Assembly: GCF_003614435.1 (NCBI RefSeq)
Contig: NZ_CP025546.1
Coordinates: forward strand, 3,286,001 to 3,350,000
Length of the DNA stretch: 64,000 nt
From: Mycobacterium paragordonae
GTDB taxonomy: Bacteria; Actinomycetota; Actinomycetes; Mycobacteriales; Mycobacteriaceae
Reading direction: 5' to 3'
In this document: positions 62,561-64,000 of the stretch, piece by piece
How positions within the stretch are numbered: position 1 is the first letter of the stretch
Layout: each line of letters begins with the position of its first letter
The notes under the pieces: generated by a model
The model's input: only the letters and a program-made list of their open reading frames with translations
Told to the model about the DNA's origin: nothing
The model's database searches: none
Position numbers and translations under genes: made by a program

Positions 62561-63787
62561 TTGACTAGCAGGTACGCTGCCCTCACCCGGTCGCAGCTCA
62601 GCACGCTGGTGCCGGAGTTGCTCCTGATCGGCCAGATGATCGATCGCTCCGGAATGGCCTGGTGCATCCAGCAATTCGGCCGCGAGGAGATGCTGAAGAT
62701 CGCGATCGAGGAATGGGCCGGCGCCAGCCCGATCTACACCAAGCGCATGCAGCGGGCGCTGCGCTTCGAGGGTGACGACGTCGTCACCATCTTCAAGGGC
62801 CTGCAGTTGGACATCGGCGCTCCGCCGCAGTTCATGGACTTCCGCTACACGGTGCATGACCGTTGGCACGGCGAGTTTCAGCTGGACCACTGCGGTGCGC
62901 TGCTGGATGTCGAGCCGATGGGCGACGACTATGTACGCGGAATGTGCCACGACATCGAGGATCCGACCTTCGACGCCACCGCACTGGCGACCAATCGCCG
63001 CGCCCAGGTGCGCCCGATCCACCGGCCGCCGCGGGTACCCACCGACCGGCACCCGCACTGCGCGTGGACGGTGATCATCGACGACTCCCATCCCGAAGTG
63101 GGCTTCATCCCGGCGCTGGAGACCATCGGCCGCACCAGGGCCGCCACCACCGAACTCGACCCCATTGACGACACCGAACCCGGCCAGGCCGACTATTCAG
63201 GCCCGCTGGTGTCCGACTTCGATTTCGGGGCATTCTCCCACTCGGCGCTGGTCCGCCTCGCCGACGAGGTCTGCCTGCAGATGCATCTGCTCTATCTGTC
63301 CTTCGCGCTTGCGGTGCACAAACGGTCCGGCGATGACGCCGCCCTCGCGCGTTCGATCGCCACCAAGCAACTCATCGGACTGGCCGGGCTGGCCGGCGAG
63401 CGCATTCACCGCGCACTGGGTCTGCCCGGGGGAGTGGAGGGTGCGCTTCGCGTGATGGAGTTGCATCCCTTGTTCAACCCCGCGGTCTACGTGGTCGCCG
63501 ACTTCGAATCCGATCGCGTACACCTGCACCTGTCACCGGCTCACGACGACCAGGCATGGCCGGCGTTGGTGTCGCCCGGGGCGGTGGCGCCCTTGCAGGC
63601 GATCGCGTCCGCGGTCGACCCGCACCTGCGTGTCGAAGTAAGCGGCACCCCCACCGACTGGACGGCGCTGGTCACTGAAAACGATTCTGCTGCAGAGGAA
63701 TTCGCTGAGGTCGCGGTAACAAAGTTCAGCGGCGGTTCGAGTTTCGTCTTCCAGCCGCGCAAGTCGTTGCCGCTGACCCCGGTTTAA
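62561..63787 (+). CDS. Hypothetical protein (possible ATC-hydrolase-like region)
   Basis: 408 residues. The start is a TTG at 62561, because GGAGG lies 7 bases before it; an earlier TTG at 62510 would add 17 residues. A helical N-terminal part (RSQLSTLVPELLLIGQMIDR) is followed by VHDRWHGEFQLDHCGALLDV and GMCHDIEDPTFDATAL, which is faintly like the L-2-amino-thiazoline-4-carboxylate hydrolase-type fold (Cys-His-Asp pattern). I am not sure of that. No signal peptide or membrane segment. It is preceded by 262 bases after the large regulator and faces the TetR fragment. Confidence 0.75.
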   Translation: MTSRYAALTRSQLSTLVPELLLIGQMIDRSGMAWCIQQFGREEMLKIAIEEWAGASPIYTKRMQRALRFEGDDVVTIFKGLQLDIGAPPQFMDFRYTVHDRWHGEFQLDHCGALLDVEPMGDDYVRGMCHDIEDPTFDATALATNRRAQVRPIHRPPRVPTDRHPHCAWTVIIDDSHPEVGFIPALETIGRTRAATTELDPIDDTEPGQADYSGPLVSDFDFGAFSHSALVRLADEVCLQMHLLYLSFALAVHKRSGDDAALARSIATKQLIGLAGLAGERIHRALGLPGGVEGALRVMELHPLFNPAVYVVADFESDRVHLHLSPAHDDQAWPALVSPGAVAPLQAIASAVDPHLRVEVSGTPTDWTALVTENDSAAEEFAEVAVTKFSGGSSFVFQPRKSLPLTPV

Positions 63788-63807
63788 CTGTCCCGGCCCA
63801 GCGCAAT

Positions 63808-64000
63808 TCAGGCGACCGAGGCGCCCAGTATCAGGTTGACCGCCTCGTCGAGCTGGCCGGCGATCTCCTGGTAGGTGAGAAAGCGGGCCGTCATCAGGGC
63901 TCCGGCGAACGTCATCTGCAGGGTTGACTTGACCGCCCGCGGCCAGCCCGGGCCGAGCGCGGCGCCGATCCGCCGGGCCACCTCTTCGGCGATTTCCACG
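63808..64000 (-). CDS. TetR-family regulator, C-terminal fragment (cut by window edge)
   Basis: The last 63 codons (EEVARRIGAALGPGWPRAVK, then TARFLTYQEIAGQLDEAVNL) match the helical C-terminal ligand domain of TetR proteins. The frame continues beyond position 64000, so the DNA-binding domain and start are outside the window. It converges with the 408-residue hypothetical gene, with 20 bases between stops. Confidence 0.65.
   Translation of the reverse strand, partial: VEIAEEVARRIGAALGPGWPRAVKSTLQMTFAGALMTARFLTYQEIAGQLDEAVNLILGASVA

Overview
The window is from a high-GC, slow-grower-type Mycobacterium (sensu lato). The evidence is a PPE protein with a PE-PPE hydrolase domain, a PknF-type kinase beside an Rv1747-type FHA/ABC exporter, close homologues of FabG3 (Rv2002) and PimC, WS/DGAT and MmpL lipid proteins, an Rv0386-like cyclase/LuxR regulator, many SDR, FadD and TetR genes, and a small interspersed palindrome. 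I saw no tRNA, rRNA, CRISPR array, insertion sequence or phage gene.

Layout. 1-7.5 kb: a type III polyketide synthase with an ICMT-type methyltransferase, a molybdopterin oxidoreductase, a trans-prenyl diphosphate synthase facing a cis-prenyltransferase, and a 14-TM MFS exporter. This could be a small polyketide/isoprenoid neighbourhood. 7.6-15.2 kb: two very small proteins, PknF, the Rv1747-like exporter, two minus-strand genes lying between that pair (a secreted Cys-repeat protein and a DUF1254 protein), a small membrane protein and an M48 protease. 15.4-19.5 kb: an ATP-dependent acyl ligase, a class II aldolase-like protein, an amidohydrolase, and a CBS-domain protein with a DosR-like box upstream. 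19.6-27.2 kb: an HSL-type esterase, FabG3, an alpha/beta hydrolase broken by an internal stop, an SDR, a NYN-LOTUS protein, and a FadD with its TetR regulator.

27.2-33.4 kb: an AT-richer regulatory region, a tiny lipoprotein followed by a 13-bp hairpin, the PPE/PE-PPE protein, a flavin oxidoreductase, a Gfo/Idh/MocA dehydrogenase, a sugar isomerase-like protein and a small exported protein. 33.5-37.2 kb: an Fe-alcohol dehydrogenase, a TetR regulator, a crotonase and an SDR. 37.3-44.5 kb: PimC, a zinc-protease lipoprotein, a membrane protein, an MmpL and an SDR. 44.5-51.2 kb: a large LuxR (LAL) regulator divergent from a flavin monooxygenase and a WS/DGAT. 51.3-64 kb: a membrane adenylyl cyclase, a YbjQ-repeat pair, a P450/ferredoxin pair, an F420-type oxidoreductase, an N-acyl-D-amino-acid deacylase-like enzyme, an Rv0386-like cyclase-ATPase-LuxR protein, an uncharacterised protein, and a TetR fragment at the edge.

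Taken together this is lipid, steroid and xenobiotic metabolism combined with signalling (Ser/Thr kinase, two cyclases, LAL regulator, TetRs). Most genes form two- or three-gene units joined by ATGA- or TGATG-type overlaps. The observations most worth following are the DosR-like box, the nonsense-broken hydrolase, the two genes inside the pknF-exporter locus, the Cys-repeat secreted protein, the Q/N-type cyclase fusion and the possible polyketide/prenyl cluster.
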